A stretch of DNA of 25,639 nt from positions 1 to 25,639 of the forward strand of contig CAYTOF010000033.1 of the NCBI GenBank assembly GCA_964439435.1, in the 5' to 3' direction. Below the pieces are notes generated by a model, which was given only the letters and a program-made list of their open reading frames with translations, was not told the origin of the DNA and searched no databases. This document shows, piece by piece, positions 24,075 to 25,639 of the stretch (the stretch's first letter is position 1; each line of letters opens with the position of its first letter). This DNA comes from CAYTOF01 sp964439435. GTDB taxonomy: Bacteria; Bacillota; Clostridia; Oscillospirales; QAMX01. Both the position numbers and the translations under genes were made by a program.

Positions 24075-24812
24075 ATGGGGAGCATTATTGTCATAGCTTC
24101 AGGCAAGGGCGGCACAGGGAAGACGACTGTGTGTGCGGGCCTTGCCTCTGCGCTGGCGCTCCTTGGCAGAAAAGTTGTCGCCGTTGACTGCGACATCGGT
24201 CTTCGCAACTTGGATCTGGCACTGGGACTTGGCGAGCGCGTCTTGTTTGATTTTGACGATGTCTTGAAAGAGCGAATACCCTTGGAGGATGCGCTCATAG
24301 TGCATGACAGGATAAAAAACCTAAAGCTGCTGCCGGCGCCCTCACACTCCGAGGACAATATAGACAGAGATAAATTTAAAAAACTCATGGAGGAGATCTC
24401 AAAAGAGGCGGATTATTGTCTCATCGACGCCCCTGCGGGAATAGATAAGGGTTTTATGCTGGCTGCATATGCTGCGGACCGGGCGCTCATTGTGTCCACG
24501 CCGGACACGCCCTGCATAATGGATTCGGGCATTGCCGCTCGAAAGCTTTGGGAAATGGGCATTGAGGATGTAAAGCTCGTGTTAAACCGTGTGCTGCGCA
24601 AACGCATCAGAAAAAAAGATTCATATAATATTGACGAGTCTATAGACGGAGTGGGCCTTGTCCTTGCGGGAATCATATTTGAGGACTCACGCGTGGCGGC
24701 GGCTTTTAACAGGTCAATACCGATGATGCTCTCCAAGAGCAAAGTGGCCACAGAAAACATCCTTGACCTCGCCAAAAGGTTGGAAGGCTTTCCCGTCAGA
24801 CCCAAGTTTTAG
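24075..24812 (+). CDS. minD: MinD-like ATPase, lacks usual C-terminal membrane helix
   Basis: A 245-residue P-loop ATPase of the MinD/ParA family. The deviant Walker A GKGGTGKTT has its signature lysine at 11 and the P-loop lysine at 16, switch I is DCDIGLRNLDLALG, and switch II is DAPAGID. The start at 24075 follows GAAGGAG, and a longer upstream frame into mrdA is not supported. Classic MinD is about 265-270 residues and ends in an amphipathic membrane-binding helix; this one ends at LAKRLEGFPVRPKF, with no clear such helix. MinD positions the division site with MinC (and MinE or DivIVA), but neither minC nor minE is present here. The place after PBP2 supports MinD over a ParA/FlhG call. 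Confidence 0.85.
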   Translation: MGSIIVIASGKGGTGKTTVCAGLASALALLGRKVVAVDCDIGLRNLDLALGLGERVLFDFDDVLKERIPLEDALIVHDRIKNLKLLPAPSHSEDNIDRDKFKKLMEEISKEADYCLIDAPAGIDKGFMLAAYAADRALIVSTPDTPCIMDSGIAARKLWEMGIEDVKLVLNRVLRKRIRKKDSYNIDESIDGVGLVLAGIIFEDSRVAAAFNRSIPMMLSKSKVATENILDLAKRLEGFPVRPKF

Positions 24813-24844
24813 TTGTGAGAATGTGTCTTTTATCAATTAAGCTC

Positions 24845-24872
24845 TTGAATATAACAGGAAATGATGTATAAT
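24845..24872 (+). promoter_or_regulatory. Sigma-A promoter of mgsA
   Basis: TTGAAT (24845-24850), 16 bases, TATAAT (24867-24872). Predicted start near 24879, about 60 bases before mgsA. It suggests mgsA is also transcribed apart from the upstream cluster, since no terminator was found after minD. Confidence 0.8.
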
Positions 24873-24938
24873 ATAAACAGCGAAAAGTCGGCATTGAGCG
24901 GATTTTGAGCTGCAGTTTATACAGAACGGGGAATAAAG

Positions 24939-25346
24939 ATGAATATAGCCCTTATAGCACATGATAAAAAGAAAGAACTCATGGTCCAGGTGTGTATCGC
25001 CTATTGCGGTATTTTATCTCAGCACAATATTTTTGCCACCGGGACAACGGGCAAGTTGGTCGCTGAAGCCACAGGTCTTAAAGTCCACAGATTTCTTGCG
25101 GGCTCTCAAGGCGGAGACCAACAAATCGGTGCCCGCATAGCGTACAACGAGATAGACTTGGTGATATTTTTAAGAGATCCGCTGACAGCGGGACCAAATG
25201 AACCTGAGATATTGTCTCTGCTCAGGCTCAGCGATCTGCACAATGTGCCTATTGCGACAAATGTGGCTACGGCGGAAGTGCTTCTCCACGGACTCGCCAG
25301 AGGAGATCTTGGTTGGCGCGACATCGTTAACCCCAAAAAGAAATAA
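24939..25346 (+). CDS. mgsA: Methylglyoxal synthase family protein with active-site substitutions
   Basis: A 135-residue protein of typical length with IALIAHDKKKELMVQ, ATGTTG, GGDQQIGARIA, DLVIFLRDPLTA and PIATNVATAEVL, all MgsA hallmarks. The enzyme converts dihydroxyacetone phosphate to methylglyoxal in the cytoplasm, a bypass of lower glycolysis under phosphate limitation. With an offset of 11, His8 corresponds to E. coli His19 and Asp60 to Asp71, but position 87 is Asn where E. coli has His98, and position 90 is Glu where E. coli has Asp101. The loop before Asp60 reads GSQGGD, not GPLGGD. It may therefore be slower, altered or changed in function. The start follows ACGGGGAATAAAG. Position near minD fits Clostridia. 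Confidence 0.85.
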   Translation: MNIALIAHDKKKELMVQVCIAYCGILSQHNIFATGTTGKLVAEATGLKVHRFLAGSQGGDQQIGARIAYNEIDLVIFLRDPLTAGPNEPEILSLLRLSDLHNVPIATNVATAEVLLHGLARGDLGWRDIVNPKKK

Positions 25347-25371
25347 AAGAAATGCCCGTCTTTAAAAAGAC

Positions 25372-25416
25372 AAAAGCCCCGATTGTGAGCTGAGAAACTA
25401 CAATCAGGGCTTTTTT
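25372..25416. terminator. Bidirectional terminator after mgsA
   Basis: AGCCCCGATTGT (25375-25386) pairs with ACAATCAGGGCT (25400-25411) with one mismatch, 13-base loop, flanked by AAAA on the left and TTTTTT on the right. It ends mgsA on the + strand and, with its T-rich - strand side (TTTTGTCTTTTT), the convergent partial gene on the - strand. A small GTCTTT/AAAGAC hairpin precedes it at 25358-25371. Confidence 0.9.
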
Positions 25417-25471
25417 GATTTTAATGTCGGTGAACAATTAGCGGCAGATGAAAAAAGCTTTGGGCTTTACC

Positions 25472-25639
25472 TTAAACTTTTAGTTTTAAAAAACTCAAAA
25501 ATTCATTCCAGTCATATCTGCTGAGATAGTGAAGGCCTTTTCTTATATGATAGCCGATTTGGCCCTTGTGCATAAATATCAGAACAAAAGGGTAGTTGTC
25601 CGGCGTGATGAGACCTTTCAAACCATAGGGCGTATAGGC
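25472..25639 (-). CDS. Unidentified protein, C-terminal 55 residues (5' end outside window)
   Basis: A frame on the - strand is open from the right edge to the TAA at 25472. The 55 residues read as real protein, rich in aromatic residues (YPFVLIFMHKGQIGYHIRKG, then HYLSRYDWNEFLSFLK), and the frame ends in good position before the shared terminator. I do not recognise the family. It is convergent to mgsA. Confidence 0.6.
   Translation of the reverse strand, partial: AYTPYGLKGLITPDNYPFVLIFMHKGQIGYHIRKGLHYLSRYDWNEFLSFLKLKV

Overview
The window looks like a chromosomal segment of a Gram-positive bacterium of the phylum Bacillota, most likely class Clostridia. Supporting signs are RNase J and RNase Y together, a Bacillota-type L10 leader with a terminator, strong AGGAGG-type ribosome binding sites, near-consensus sigma-A promoters (TTGACA-17-TATAAT), and the order maf-mreC-mreD-PBP2-minD-mgsA. 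No lineage-specific marker fixes the genus. No rRNA, tRNA, CRISPR array, insertion sequence or prophage was seen.

Region 1 (2-9767, + strand) is one tightly packed operon entering from the left. It encodes the C-terminal part of an extracellular solute-binding protein, a pair of CUT1-type sugar permeases, a membrane-anchored beta-propeller/TPR protein, a Yip1-like membrane protein, a 954-residue secreted protein resembling the DUF5696 family (probable glycoside-hydrolase-like fold), and a second pair of sugar permeases. No ABC ATPase is encoded. This is the part most likely to be a poorly described system: an envelope-associated carbohydrate capture or processing and import apparatus. A bidirectional terminator at 9807-9834 ends it against the convergent RNase J gene.

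Region 2 (9897-13440) holds RNase J (- strand), preceded by a roughly 225-nt transcribed element with its own strong promoter and a terminator-like hairpin. A divergent promoter follows, then an AqpZ-type aquaporin gene. The flanks of aqpZ contain no convincing genes, only two weak ORF traces.

Region 3 (13402-17080, - strand) is the operon rpmG-secE-nusG-rplK-rplA-[L10 leader]-rplJ-rplL. It is driven by a perfect consensus promoter and closed by an 18-bp hairpin terminator directly after rplL, so rpoB/rpoC do not follow.

Region 4 (17212-24812, + strand) is rny-zapA-dut-maf-mreC-mreD-mrdA(PBP2)-minD, an RNA-decay, division and elongation cluster. Its rny leader is long and its last hairpin holds the ribosome binding site. 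mreB, minC, minE and rodA are absent from this neighbourhood.

Region 5 (24845-25639) is mgsA with its own promoter and a strong terminator, then the 3' end of an unidentified convergent gene that runs off the right edge. Overall, one half of the window is an accessory carbohydrate-uptake locus and the other half is conserved housekeeping. Both RNase genes have long leaders with terminator-like hairpins, which is worth testing as shared self-regulation.
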